Below are positions 35,701 to 44,090 of a DNA stretch of 64,000 nt, piece by piece. The position numbers and the translations under genes were made by a program. The notes beneath the pieces are model-generated. The model was not told where the DNA came from, did no database searches, and saw nothing but the letters and a program-made list of their open reading frames with translations. This DNA is from JANQHS01 sp965227315 (GTDB lineage: Bacteria > Bacteroidota > Bacteroidia > Cytophagales > CCMP332), in assembly GCA_965227315.1 (NCBI GenBank), contig OZ245737.1, forward strand, positions 620,001 to 684,000, in the 5' to 3' direction. Positions within the stretch are counted from its first letter, which is position 1, and each line of letters starts with the position of its first letter.

Positions 35701-38700
35701 ATCCTCAATAACACCAACCGGTGCGCCTGAATCGCTGGCAAGAATGCCAATCAAATGAAGATCTGTATTGCTGATGAACTCAGGGTCTCCCGACAAAGAA
35801 TTCATGTTCAGTAGAGGGTTAGCCAACTGCCAGGTAGGCAGGTCAGGCTGTGGCACGTTATATCTCACAAAGAACGAACCGGAAAAAACATGGTAAATAT
35901 TGTAGTCAAGGGTAAGAGGAGGGCTCGTAACGGTCTCAAAGGCATAGTCGTTCATCGATGTGAAGATGTTGTTCCTCAAATCCACCATAACCAGTAACCC
36001 TGCCAAGCGAATACCAGGCTCTCCAAGCACCGAATTGTGGAAAATATCGAGGCTATTTGCATCCTGAATGGAGATCCCCTCATTGCCCTCCGATATGATC
36101 ATATTGTTCGTGATCAGAGATGTGCCCATCGGAAGGTCGGAATTGGCATCGTTCATTCTCAATCCCCAACCGGTAGAGTGAATATAATTTCGATCAATGA
36201 TGAACCCGTTGTGATCATAGATCTGCATTCCATAGGCGGTAACCGTTGTCCTCAGATCGGAAATGTGATTTCCAGTATATGTTGCGGAATCCTGTTCATC
36301 GGCGTTGATCCCATAAGCCCAGGTCATTTCAATAGTATTGTTCAAAGCGCGGTTACCCTGGTTCTTCTGCGAACTGCTTCCTTCAAAATGAATTCCCGTA
36401 TATCCTCCAACAATATGGCAATTCGATACGGTCGTGAAATTGGCATTGTTTCCTTCCGTAGTAGCGCTCACAGAACTTCCGGAGCTAACCACTCCCGCCC
36501 TGTTAAAGGAAACAGCAACCGGTTGTATGATCTTACAGCTATCAATGGTGTTATGGTCAGCCTGACCCGTGAGCAGAACTCCCCAGCCTGTAGCGGCATT
36601 GTAGGTATTCTCAAGGGTCATGTTACGGAAAGTGATCCAATCACTTCCGTTGAGGAAGATCACCGCGTTCTGGCCCAATCCGTCGTGGACAACGAAAACA
36701 GAATCCCTGTTCCCTCCGTCAAAGGTGATGGTATTGATATCAGATGCACCATCAATCTCTCCAAGTTGGATGAATTCATGATATGTTCCGGGATTGATAT
36801 TGAAAGTCACAGGTCCGCATACCCCGGCTAGCATAAGATCAGCAGCGGCCTGTGTCAAGGTGTTAAAATCTGCCCCGGGGCCTCCAACCGTGAGGACTCC
36901 AGCAAGGGCTCCTTTTCTTACGCCTATAATAGAGTCATTTTCCGAATTGGGATCGGAGCCTCCGTTTGGGTTACTCGTCCAGGCCTCAATGCTGTAAGCG
37001 GTATTCACAATGAAATTAAAACTGCCAAGCACAACCTGTGCAAACGCGGATCCTGTTCCTCCGATGGTATCGATCAATTGATTATATGCTACAGAGGGCT
37101 GAATAGCACCATTAATAGCCCAGTTGATCGTAAGAGAATTGATCCGGGTGTTTCCGTAGTTCTGAATTGTAACCACTACATTTTCCACTCCCGGGCAAAA
37201 AGCCAGGGGTGAATCAATGGAAAGCACTCCCACATCATTGGAGTAAATATCATATTCGATCGCTCCTATATCCGGTGTAAAGACATCTCGGCTATTGCGG
37301 TTAAAATCCAATAAGATCCCAAGAGAATCTCCCGTGTTATTCGCGATGGGACTTGTCGGACTTAGATCCGTAGAACTTTTATACAGTGGATCGCCTTCAA
37401 GGGAATTGATGTTGATGCTGGGATCAGCGGCTTGCCAGGCGCTCAGGGATGGATAACTACCGCCATAATAGGCAAGCAATGTTGGATTTTCAGAATAATA
37501 GATATTGTGGTCAACCGCCCCGAATGTCAGGGTAGTTGCCGATTCAAATGCATAGTCGGTTGCAGATGTGAAAATGTTGTTGACCAACTGATGACTAATA
37601 TGAGAGCCAAGGAAAAATACCGCCGGTTCGCCCTTGGTAGAATTATGGTAAAAATCCACCAGCGCTCCACCATTGACATGAATGCCTGGCCCGGCCTCTG
37701 ATATGATCATGTTGTTGGCAAAACGCGCAACTCCACTTGAATCCATATTTGGAAACCTGAGTCGAACCGGGTTGTTTACGGCATGGACATAGTTTCCTTC
37801 AAACCGGAACCTTTCGGCATCCTCAAGGTTGACCCCTGCTCCATTTGGATTATTGAGGATAGGAATATGATTATCAACGATCCGGTTTGAATCCTGATCC
37901 TCGCAAAAGATCCCGTAAAATTCAATGCTTGAAAAACGGTTACCCATGAAGAGGTTACCTGTTGTTCTCAGGCTGTTAGAACCCTCAAAATGGATTCCTT
38001 CATAGCCACCAGAAAACTCACATTCGATGATCTGCGTGTAATTGGCATTGTTGCCCTGCCCATCCGCAAATTGATTCGAACTTGTAGCGATGATCCCGGT
38101 ACGATCCGAATTTGGCCCGGGTGCCATCCGCACCTTGCAGTGTTCTATCGTATTGTGATCTGCCCCATTTGCAAGTCTGACACCCCATGCCGACCAGGCG
38201 GATTTTGTGTTTTCGATGGTGATGTTCCTGAAAGTGAGCCAGTCGGCACCATCGATCAGTATGGTTGCGTTCTGAACCTGACCATCGTTACTCAGGGTGA
38301 CAAGACCATTATCTACCCCATCAAAAACCACCTGATTAACCGAAGATGCCCCGGGTATCTCAGAGAAGCTCGAATAACCGAGATATGTCCCGGGATTGAT
38401 AGTAAAGTTTACCGGCCCGCAAACCCCGAAGGAGGCAAGGGCATTCGATGCTGCTTGAAGATCTGTGAAATCCGCTCCTACTCCACCAATGGTCATATTT
38501 CCTTGCAGGGAAGCCTGAAAAATACCTGAGGAGCTGTCATTCGTATTCATGGTATCCGGAGAGCCATTGGGATCAGAGGTCCATGCCTCAATATCATAGG
38601 AAACACCATTGGCAAAATTCACACTACCAATAATCGCCTGGGCAGTAGTAGAGCCAGTTCCTCCAACCGTATCGATCAGACCGGAGAAATTATAGGGGGT

Positions 38701-39357
38701 TTGAAGAATACCGTTCACAGCCCAGTTAACAGTAGCACTTGTGATCTGATCGGTGCCAAAATTTCGAATAGTGGTGACTATATCCTCCGTACCGGCACAA
38801 AAAACCGAAGGCTCGTCGATGGAACTAATCCCAATATCCAAAGGCACTGTACTGGCCACAACAACGGTATAATCCTCGGTCTCACCCAGACTTCCGTTAT
38901 AACATGGATCCGTTGGAAAACCGGAAGTACCATACCTCATGAGGATACGCATCCTTGTTGGTCCTGTCTGAATATTGTTCGGAACCGAAATATTCCCGTT
39001 GATGGTCACCGGAGAGCTGGCTGCGCCATTATAACCCAGATAATAATACTCTCCCGGATCATCAAAATCGAAATCCTGATTCCAATCAAAATATGCTCCT
39101 ATATGAGCTGGAGATGTGGATACCGGGGTGATGGTCGCGGAGATCGGATAAATAGTTCCGGGTGCAACAACGGTCGATAAATTGGTGTAATCTGCATAAC
39201 CCGAGCCAACACTATTGTTGTTTATAGCCCCAAAAGTCACATTACTCGTATAAAGGGAACTGGGGAAACTAAATGTAGATGTGCAATAGGTCTGAGCAAA
39301 AGAGCTCTGGGAAAAACCGAAAAGCAGAAAGGAAAAAGCGAGAAATAATTTTTTCAT
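32764..39357 (-). CDS. Giant type IX secretion cargo protein with GEVED, duplicated beta-helix, Ig-like, PKD and T9SS sorting domains
   Basis: The start giving MKKLFLAFSFLLFGFSQSSFAQ is a clean signal peptide, leaving 2,197 residues. Order: a GEVED-type domain (about 55-170, DWNQDFDFDDPGEY and GETEDYTV); CARDB-like Ig fold plus right-handed beta-helix (about 172-705); a second copy of this module (about 706-1240); CARDB-like folds alternating with two lectin/MAM-like modules opening PYLEDFE (near 1365) and PYLENFE (near 1666); an Ig-like segment from VCESG (near 1962); a PKD-type WDFGD motif (near 2060); and a type A T9SS sorting domain (about 2125-2197, PNPTDGKFSIEIP to KRITLKE). It should be surface-bound or secreted. 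Adhesion or polysaccharide interaction is inference. Confidence 0.93.
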   Translation of the reverse strand: MKKLFLAFSFLLFGFSQSSFAQTYCTSTFSFPSSLYTSNVTFGAINNNSVGSGYADYTNLSTVVAPGTIYPISATITPVSTSPAHIGAYFDWNQDFDFDDPGEYYYLGYNGAASSPVTINGNISVPNNIQTGPTRMRILMRYGTSGFPTDPCYNGSLGETEDYTVVVASTVPLDIGISSIDEPSVFCAGTEDIVTTIRNFGTDQITSATVNWAVNGILQTPYNFSGLIDTVGGTGSTTAQAIIGSVNFANGVSYDIEAWTSDPNGSPDTMNTNDSSSGIFQASLQGNMTIGGVGADFTDLQAASNALASFGVCGPVNFTINPGTYLGYSSFSEIPGASSVNQVVFDGVDNGLVTLSNDGQVQNATILIDGADWLTFRNITIENTKSAWSAWGVRLANGADHNTIEHCKVRMAPGPNSDRTGIIATSSNQFADGQGNNANYTQIIECEFSGGYEGIHFEGSNSLRTTGNLFMGNRFSSIEFYGIFCEDQDSNRIVDNHIPILNNPNGAGVNLEDAERFRFEGNYVHAVNNPVRLRFPNMDSSGVARFANNMIISEAGPGIHVNGGALVDFYHNSTKGEPAVFFLGSHISHQLVNNIFTSATDYAFESATTLTFGAVDHNIYYSENPTLLAYYGGSYPSLSAWQAADPSININSLEGDPLYKSSTDLSPTSPIANNTGDSLGILLDFNRNSRDVFTPDIGAIEYDIYSNDVGVLSIDSPLAFCPGVENVVVTIQNYGNTRINSLTINWAINGAIQPSVAYNQLIDTIGGTGSAFAQVVLGSFNFIVNTAYSIEAWTSNPNGGSDPNSENDSIIGVRKGALAGVLTVGGPGADFNTLTQAAADLMLAGVCGPVTFNINPGTYHEFIQLGEIDGASDINTITFDGGNRDSVFVVHDGLGQNAVIFLNGSDWITFRNMTLENTYNAATGWGVLLTGQADHNTIDSCKIIQPVAVSFNRAGVVSSGSSVSATTEGNNANFTTVSNCHIVGGYTGIHFEGSSSQKNQGNRALNNTIEMTWAYGINADEQDSATYTGNHISDLRTTVTAYGMQIYDHNGFIIDRNYIHSTGWGLRMNDANSDLPMGTSLITNNMIISEGNEGISIQDANSLDIFHNSVLGEPGIRLAGLLVMVDLRNNIFTSMNDYAFETVTSPPLTLDYNIYHVFSGSFFVRYNVPQPDLPTWQLANPLLNMNSLSGDPEFISNTDLHLIGILASDSGAPVGVIEDFDGDIRSFLTPDIGADEYTPAQFDMSVTGLASPSQDSSCFNGPSAVVVNLKNAGLGAVDFSLSQMVVSVKVSGPVPDSISTTVSDNSLNGGLPLAPGDSILVNLGNITIGSLGDYTFEQFIDFAADEQPINDYKSEMMSLGVISGYPYLEDFETFVVGNDGTGFDNGWLNLVPDIPTTNEYRWVVNSGGTPNFASGPSAANTTGNYVYTRGASPGFDAHMVAACVSIDSIPLGKMDFEYHMYGNDIGTIDIDVFNGTTWVNGLWSLTGQQQVTENDPWIKATLDLSSFSGDVRVRFRGTRGAGNQGDICIDNVRFYSPPPTDISAVDLPSPVLSTCLNGVENVTVSLYNSGSSPLDFSTNNLNIKVPISGLGSGLIDTTFTSNAFIGGLPLPAGDTLEVTIGTVDMSAIGTYNFDLIATLSGDMDNSNDSVLDRSANSEQLLNSFPYLENFELFTSTINATGWTNGWTSDPINTTVPFRWQPDHGGTPTTLTGPEVDHTLGDPSGKYIFTESSQGVSGSEAMLYSPCFDITNISDPMLEFYYHMFGNTTGSMELDVFDGTDWHLGVWSQTGPQQFSGFDPWLRASVNLTTFANSNEMKYRLRGVRAAGGTGDMAIDDAKFQQTPDYDLEADSITGISSGCGLDTNESIQVNVYNRGKFAATGFDIEYDLGSGWTFGTTISTSLNPGAQQQYTITGVDLSNPGAYVIQARVVFALDEDSTNDVTRVKNIQNLFQPEIQSTTGDEVCESGSLSLSATSNADSLFWYDDPALTNLVNTGTNYFIANATTTQTFYLQGRNSNGCSSNPATVVGTVSQNPDMDFTFVVNGATVDFTSAIGSAFDSVFWDFGDLGTSTQLNPSHTYTNTQTYVVTHTGYSGSCEADTSKGVFVNVGIDDNPWSAAIQAFPNPTDGKFSIEIPQANGITIVEVFDMKGGKVFSRTFEARGSLSVDMDLSKEEAGVFILRISNGDNSSTKRITLKE
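35640..38845 (-). repeat. Tandem protein-level duplication of a CARDB plus beta-helix module
   Basis: Two consecutive units of about 535 codons share the same order: I-x-S-P/E-...-FC-x-G-x-E, then INWAING or VNWAVNG, then LIDTxGGTGS, then EAWTS-PNG, then GG-x-GADF-x-L, VCGPV-F-INPGTY, and beta-helix turns ending in GAxEY. The boundaries lie near 37243 and 35640. The nucleotide copies have diverged, so the duplication is not recent. Confidence 0.75.
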
Positions 39358-39431
39358 CCAATTCATTATTGGTTGTAAAAGTAGCATCGCATATACTCAA
39401 AAAACCTTTAAAAATGGTCTATAAGCCACAT

Positions 39432-39579
39432 TAACGGGCGTTGGGAACGGATACCTCCGCAGCGTTCAGGGAGCTAGCAGCATACCTCTTTTCAAGCAGA
39501 ATATCGAATATGAAGCATGCCAGTGATATCCCAATTTTTGCAGAACGGCTAAACCGGGCGATGCCCTTCAGAAGGTATT
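39432..39579. other. Unassigned intergenic stretch open on both strands
   Basis: Between the large T9SS cargo gene and the DUF4340 gene both strands stay open for about 50 codons. The minus-strand frame (YLLKGIARFSRSAK...SVPNAR, stop near 39432) has protein-like composition but no ATG, GTG or TTG start. The plus-strand frame begins with a TTG at 39441 and runs into the antisense of the DUF4340 gene. I cannot assign either. A gene remnant is possible. Confidence 0.2.
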
Positions 39580-40548
39580 CTAAGAGGCTATTCCAAGATA
39601 TCTACTCGAAGGAAAGATCTTCTGAACCTCTTCATCGGAGGCTTCAAACATTCCCTCGGAGTTCAAGGAGGAATTCAGGATCCAGGTTCCGCCACCAAGA
39701 TCAAAGGCTTGAATTGTCACAGGATCCGTTCCTTTTTCACTGATGATCAATCTAAATACAGGCCTCGCATCCCCCTTAAAATCATCATTGAAGTTGCTGA
39801 AACGCTTGTTGGAAATAGTGCGCACATAGTTATTCAGGATATCCTGATCTACTGGCATTGTACCAATGGCCCAAACCGAATCAACCCTTTGTACCACAAA
39901 ACCGGTATCGGCAGGATAGATGAATTCCAATGTGGTCAGGCTGTCCTGATTGATCATGAGAAAAGTCTGATTCCTGTATGAATTGAAGTCCCTGTTAAAC
40001 GTAATGCCGAGAAAACCAGTCACGGTATACACTTCTTTGCCATCCGTCAGTCGTACAAAGGAGTTTCCGGTGATATTAGGCTGGCCTCCAAATTGTCCCT
40101 GTGGACCGGGCAACTGCTTATAGCTGATCTTGCCAACCATCACATCGGCCAAGAGATCTTCGTCGCGGTATATTCTCACCCTTGTTCCCAATGAATCGGT
40201 GAGATCATATTGAGACCAATTCTCCTCATTGCGAGTAGCAAGCCTGGTAGGCTTTAGATTAGAAATCTGAAAAATGATATTCTCAGCGACTCCTTCCGCT
40301 GCAGGAATATTCTTCTCTTCCTTTTTGATCCTCCAAGATCCACCGACCTTGCTAAATTCAAGGGTAGCACCTTTTTCAGCTTTAGGGTTCATCAGTATCC
40401 TATCGACTCCGGCGGTATCCATGTTTACCACATATTCCGGAAAATTTCCACCCGCGCTTCTTTTTCCAAAGAACTTCACGGCCAGAAAGGCAGCCGCCAA
40501 AACGGCGAATACAACCAGTAAAGTCTTATTGTTGAATCTCCTAGCCAT
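39580..40548 (-). CDS. DUF4340 domain protein of a GldG-type ABC system
   Basis: The 322-residue protein has one N-terminal membrane anchor (residues 9-26) and then a DUF4340 domain, with the opening pattern of mean VDRILM, then LEFSKVGGSWRIKK. The middle has the RIYRDEDLLADVMVG and FVRLTDGKEVYTVTGFL strands. DUF4340 proteins are regularly encoded next to GldG-like genes and are thought to be extracytoplasmic partners; biochemical function is not established. It overlaps the GldG-like gene by 8 bp and is the last gene of a four-gene minus-strand operon. Confidence 0.9.
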   Translation of the reverse strand: MARRFNNKTLLVVFAVLAAAFLAVKFFGKRSAGGNFPEYVVNMDTAGVDRILMNPKAEKGATLEFSKVGGSWRIKKEEKNIPAAEGVAENIIFQISNLKPTRLATRNEENWSQYDLTDSLGTRVRIYRDEDLLADVMVGKISYKQLPGPQGQFGGQPNITGNSFVRLTDGKEVYTVTGFLGITFNRDFNSYRNQTFLMINQDSLTTLEFIYPADTGFVVQRVDSVWAIGTMPVDQDILNNYVRTISNKRFSNFNDDFKGDARPVFRLIISEKGTDPVTIQAFDLGGGTWILNSSLNSEGMFEASDEEVQKIFPSSRYLGIAS

Positions 40549-42055
40549 AGTTCTCTTCCAACCTTTTCATCCGTATACTTCTTCTTCTCTGAGCCCTGAA
40601 CACACCATAGAGGATAACCAACAGAATAGGCAATCCAAAATTCAAATACTTGAGCAGGGTCTTGGTCCCCTCCTCCAGGTCCTTGATCGGACGACTCACC
40701 ACACCCCTGGTACGGAGGTTTATGAGGCCGGTATCATCAGACAGATAGTCGATCGAATTCGCCATCAAACTCACATTGTCACCCTGAACCTGCTGTCCTC
40801 TTCCCCCTCCTATGCAAAAATCCCCATCGCTGATCACAGCGATCCGGTAAGGAATGCCAGAACTCGTATTCCCTTCAAGGAGTCCGGCAATTGTCTGGGA
40901 GCCCATGGAGAAGTCCGCATCGGTCCATTGCTTCTGAATATCGAAATAGGTCGGTGCCGGAACAATGCCGGATTTCTTTGAGCTCTCCGCCAGAACTGTC
41001 CAGGTAGCATTGCCATCACCATTGTACTGGATAGGACTTGCAAATTGCAGGATCACAGCCTCAAGTCCCTTTCCGATCGGGTGATCCTTGAACTTGGAAA
41101 TGATTGGGAGAAATGGGAATGAAATATTGGTGTTGAAGGTGAAAAAACCCTGCTGCTGTTGAACCGAAACGGATCCGCAATTCTGATCCGTCACAAAAGA
41201 CGGTGATACGTAAATGCCATACTTTTCAAGAAATGCCTCAGTACCTGTGGAGAGTATTGAGCCGTTTGCCGTCTGAAGATTTGCATCCACCCTGTTCAGG
41301 GCCACCACAAGATTTCCACCGCCCTGTACATATTGATCCAGCTTTGCAAGCTGATCCGCAGGAATGCTATCGGTAGGCCTGACCATCACCAATGTCTTAA
41401 AATTGGATTGCCCCGGATCAAATGATGCCAGGTTTACGGGTTGGACATTATAAAGAATTTCAAGCTCCACCCTCAGGGCAGCAAGCTGAGACAGGTCCGG
41501 TTGCCCGTTTCCACTGATAAAACCAATGGAAGGTTTGTCTACTACAGCGAGCTTCTTGATAGAGGTGGTCAATGCATATTCCATTCCGCCACCTGGCTCC
41601 ATGAAAGGAATCGACTCCGTCCCCTCACCCATCGAGATCTGCGCTCCTAAATAGGCCTTTTGCTGTTTCATCTGATCCTTTTCCCGAACATTGATAAAAA
41701 CGGGCTGAATTCCAGCCGACATGGCCTCCCTTTCTTTCTCCTCGTTCTCGTTTGGATTGACGAATTCGTAGACCACCATACCACGAGAAATATTTGCGTA
41801 TTCGATCAGCAAATCCCTGAAATCATCTCTTGTTCTGGCCACATCCGGTGGTAGATCCTGAGAAAAATAAGCCTTGATCGTCACCGGATCATTCAGGTCC
41901 TCAAGGATATCCCTGGTGGCTTTAGAAAGGGTATACTGCTTGTCCTCGGTCAGATCGATCCTAAAGAAGATCTCCCGGCTAAAAAGGTTTGCCAGGATCA
42001 ATATGCCCGTCACCAACAAAAGCGGAATTAAAAAACTCTTTGTGCTCATGATCAT
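40541..42055 (-). CDS. GldG-family ABC-system extracytoplasmic protein
   Basis: The 504-residue protein is anchored by an N-terminal helix and a C-terminal helix (about 473-490, LPILLVILYGVF) with a basic tail. Its body carries the ABC_transp_aux domain: RIDLTEDKQYTLSKATRDIL, IKAYFSQDLPPD, and the GFISGNGQPDLS segment. Flavobacterium GldG is required for gliding, but this sequence is the widespread GldG-like type that is also found in non-gliding phyla together with DUF4340. Its ATG overlaps the permease stop (ATGA). Met1 or Met3 may be the start. Confidence 0.88.
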   Translation of the reverse strand: MIMSTKSFLIPLLLVTGILILANLFSREIFFRIDLTEDKQYTLSKATRDILEDLNDPVTIKAYFSQDLPPDVARTRDDFRDLLIEYANISRGMVVYEFVNPNENEEKEREAMSAGIQPVFINVREKDQMKQQKAYLGAQISMGEGTESIPFMEPGGGMEYALTTSIKKLAVVDKPSIGFISGNGQPDLSQLAALRVELEILYNVQPVNLASFDPGQSNFKTLVMVRPTDSIPADQLAKLDQYVQGGGNLVVALNRVDANLQTANGSILSTGTEAFLEKYGIYVSPSFVTDQNCGSVSVQQQQGFFTFNTNISFPFLPIISKFKDHPIGKGLEAVILQFASPIQYNGDGNATWTVLAESSKKSGIVPAPTYFDIQKQWTDADFSMGSQTIAGLLEGNTSSGIPYRIAVISDGDFCIGGGRGQQVQGDNVSLMANSIDYLSDDTGLINLRTRGVVSRPIKDLEEGTKTLLKYLNFGLPILLVILYGVFRAQRRRSIRMKRLEENYG

Positions 42056-42780
42056 GAATTGCTTTGGTTCCTTCTGGAAAGTGAAAATTCTGCCAAGAGG
42101 AGGCCCAAAAGAATAATGGAAAGGAAATACACGATATCCTTACTGTCGACAACACCACGGGTTATACTTTCATAATGATTTGAGAGGCTGAGATAAGAGA
42201 ACATTTGCCCAACAAATGATGTGGAATTCATCGCCAGCATTCCGAAGATCAAATGGAAAAAAAGCGATATCAACAAGGCCAGAAGAAAGGCCACAATCTG
42301 GTTGTTGGTCACACTGCTGGCAAAAATACCAATGCTGATATAAGCCGCACTCATCAACAGCAAGCCCATATATCCGGAGATCACACCGCCGTTATCGAGG
42401 TTACCGATGTTGGCAAGGGTGATGACATAGATGACCGTGAACGAAAGAGAAATACAAATCAGCAAAAATGCTCCCAGGAACTTTCCAATGACCAGTTGGC
42501 GGTCGCTGATGTCCTTGGTGAGCAGCAACTCAAGCGTTCCGCTTCTTTTTTCCTCAGCCAGCGATCTCATAGTGATGGCAGGGATAAAAAAGAAAAGCGT
42601 CCAATATGCAATGCCGAAGAAACTTCTCATGCTTGCCTGGCCTACAAGAAAAACATCACCACCAAACAACCATGTGAAAAATCCACTGAATCCCAGAAAG
42701 GCCACGATGAGAATATAGGCCATCAGGGAATCAAAGAAGGAAGCAAGCTCCCTTTTGGTAATTGTCCAAATCTGTTTCAT
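42052..42780 (-). CDS. ABC transporter permease, GldF-like
   Basis: This 242-residue protein is an ABC-2-type permease with six predicted membrane segments, starting WTITKRELASFFDSLMAYI. The conserved cytoplasmic loop with MRSLAEEKRSGTLELLLT is typical of this family and of GldF. It works with the ATPase encoded just upstream (4 bp overlap) and the GldG-like protein downstream. What the complex moves is unknown; in gliding bacteria GldAFG is needed for motility or T9SS-linked processes. Confidence 0.9.
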   Translation of the reverse strand: MKQIWTITKRELASFFDSLMAYILIVAFLGFSGFFTWLFGGDVFLVGQASMRSFFGIAYWTLFFFIPAITMRSLAEEKRSGTLELLLTKDISDRQLVIGKFLGAFLLICISLSFTVIYVITLANIGNLDNGGVISGYMGLLLMSAAYISIGIFASSVTNNQIVAFLLALLISLFFHLIFGMLAMNSTSFVGQMFSYLSLSNHYESITRGVVDSKDIVYFLSIILLGLLLAEFSLSRRNQSNS

Positions 42781-43703
42781 GATTGGCTGGTGGTTAACTC
42801 CCTAAATATGTCTTCGAGCTTGGTTTCACTTGGAACAAGCTCCGTTAAGGTCCAGTTGCTTTTGGCACAAAGCCTGAAGATATCAGCCGCAAGAGCGTCG
42901 TTGGACGAAGAAGATACCTGGAAAGAATTGCCTCCAAGCTCTTTTACTTCTGAGACCTCTTTGATACCTGCCAGGCCGTTCTTAACCTCCGATGTATTTG
43001 CATCGATACTGCATTTAACAGAGATCTGACCCTTGGCCTGGTCCCGAAGGCTATCTGCTGTTCCATCCGCAACAATCCTACCTCTGTTGATGATCAATAT
43101 CCTGTCGCATGTTGCCTCAACCTCAGGAAGTATATGAGTGGAAAGGACCACTGTTTTTTCCTTTCCCATCTCCCGGATCAAACTTCTGATCTCAACGATC
43201 TGATTGGGGTCCAGCCCGGTCGTTGGCTCATCAAGTATCAATATCTCAGGATCATGGATCATGGCCTGCGCCAGCCCGACCCGCTGGCGGTATCCCTTGG
43301 ACAACTCACCGATCTTTTTATGCTTCTCCGCATTCAGGCCACAAAGTCTGACCATTTCAGGAACCCTCTCCTTGATCGCTGCATCGCTCATATTCTGAAG
43401 GTTCCCACAAAAGATCAGGTAGTCGATCACGGGCATATCCAGATAAAGCGGATTGTTTTCCGGAAGGTAGCCTATATGTCTTTTCAGGCTCTTATCGGAA
43501 TCAGCAAGTGAACTTCCTCCAATAGAAATATCCCCGTCCTCGATCCCAAGGTACCCGGTGATCATCTTCATGGTGGTCGATTTCCCAGCGCCATTGGGGC
43601 CCAGAAAGCCCAGGATCTCCCCGGTCTTCACCTCAAAAGAGATGTTGTCGACCGCCCTTTGGGGACCGTACCGTTTTGTGAGGTTTGAAATTACTATGTC
43701 CAT
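42777..43703 (-). CDS. ABC transporter ATP-binding protein, GldA-like
   Basis: The 308-residue ATPase has Walker A GPNGAGKST near residue 38, Q-loop NNPLYLDM, signature LSKGYRQRVGLAQ and Walker B ILILDEPTTGLD, followed by a roughly 90-residue C-terminal domain typical of ABC-2 exporters. It leads the four-gene operon ATPase-permease-GldG-DUF4340, with every junction overlapping by 4-8 bp. In Flavobacterium johnsoniae gldA is separate from gldFG, so the single operon here resembles the general bacterial arrangement more than the gliding one. Confidence 0.9.
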   Translation of the reverse strand: MDIVISNLTKRYGPQRAVDNISFEVKTGEILGFLGPNGAGKSTTMKMITGYLGIEDGDISIGGSSLADSDKSLKRHIGYLPENNPLYLDMPVIDYLIFCGNLQNMSDAAIKERVPEMVRLCGLNAEKHKKIGELSKGYRQRVGLAQAMIHDPEILILDEPTTGLDPNQIVEIRSLIREMGKEKTVVLSTHILPEVEATCDRILIINRGRIVADGTADSLRDQAKGQISVKCSIDANTSEVKNGLAGIKEVSEVKELGGNSFQVSSSSNDALAADIFRLCAKSNWTLTELVPSETKLEDIFRELTTSQS

Positions 43704-43767
43704 CTAAGGCAATTTTATCCTTGCAGCTAAAATTCGGCCGCAAATTTTTTTATTGAAGTTCAAAAAA

Positions 43768-43878
43768 TCAAGTCAAATTTTCGGCTACAAGGTACTGGTA
43801 TTTACCTTCTTCTATCTTTAAGCCCTGTTTTAATACTCTAAATCCTATCCAGAAGAGTTTGTTTGCAGTTCTGCACAT
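43768..43878 (-). CDS. Possible small gene (36 residues), unknown
   Basis: A complete ATG-to-TGA frame encodes 36 residues, with a hydrophobic-basic core LFWIGFRVLKQGLKI and a tail GKYQYLVAENLT. It lies 64 bp upstream of the GldA-like gene on the same strand and 43 bp downstream of the next small frame. It is too short for statistical gene finding. I rate it on its coding-like composition only. It could also be the tail of a broken gene begun at 44068. Confidence 0.3.
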   Translation of the reverse strand: MCRTANKLFWIGFRVLKQGLKIEEGKYQYLVAENLT

Positions 43879-43921
43879 CCTATGGATCTCCTTTCAGCCA
43901 GCCTTTGTTCAAACCGATACT

Positions 43922-44068
43922 CTATGCACCAGTAATCTGCCATACAGGAGATTTTGGGAAACTATCAGGGGCTTTCTCCAAAATCAGTTTTGCCCATTTG
44001 GCCGGATAATCAAGAGCAGAAAGCTGGTTCTCACCAATTAAACTTCCCCCTTTCTCTGATTCGGTCAT
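43922..44068 (-). CDS. Possible small gene (48 residues), unknown
   Basis: An ATG-started frame of 48 residues opens MTESEKGGSLIGENQLSALD and continues with PAKWAKLILEKAPDSFPKSP before VWQITGA and the stop. The sequence is amphipathic and well-formed, unlike chance translation. Its start lies 22 bp from the divergent cls start, so the two would share a promoter region. The plus strand of the same DNA gives a much less convincing 60-residue frame. No family is recognised. Confidence 0.42.
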   Translation of the reverse strand: MTESEKGGSLIGENQLSALDYPAKWAKLILEKAPDSFPKSPVWQITGA

Positions 44069-44090
44069 CTTAGATTTTTAATTTCAAGCC

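Larger units (their letters stand above)
43704..44090. other. 387-bp intergenic region between the GldA-like gene and cls
   Basis: Besides the two small minus-strand frames described separately, I see no RNA gene, hairpin or exact TAnnTTTG box. The closest is TATCTTTA on the plus strand near 43813. The promoters of the ABC operon and of cls must lie here but are not of consensus form. Confidence 0.4.

Noticed and set aside
34894..39180. Several plus-strand frames of 159-264 codons
   Set aside because: They are antisense to the T9SS cargo gene, which has a signal peptide and recognisable domains throughout; low-complexity of that gene leaves the other strand open.
42253..43029. Plus-strand frame of 258 codons
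   Set aside because: It runs antisense across the permease/ATPase junction, both of which are well-supported genes, and its translation is lysine/glutamine-rich with no pattern.
43859..44041. Plus-strand 60-codon frame upstream of cls
   Set aside because: Its translation is less protein-like than the minus-strand frames in the same DNA, and it has no plausible role as a leader.
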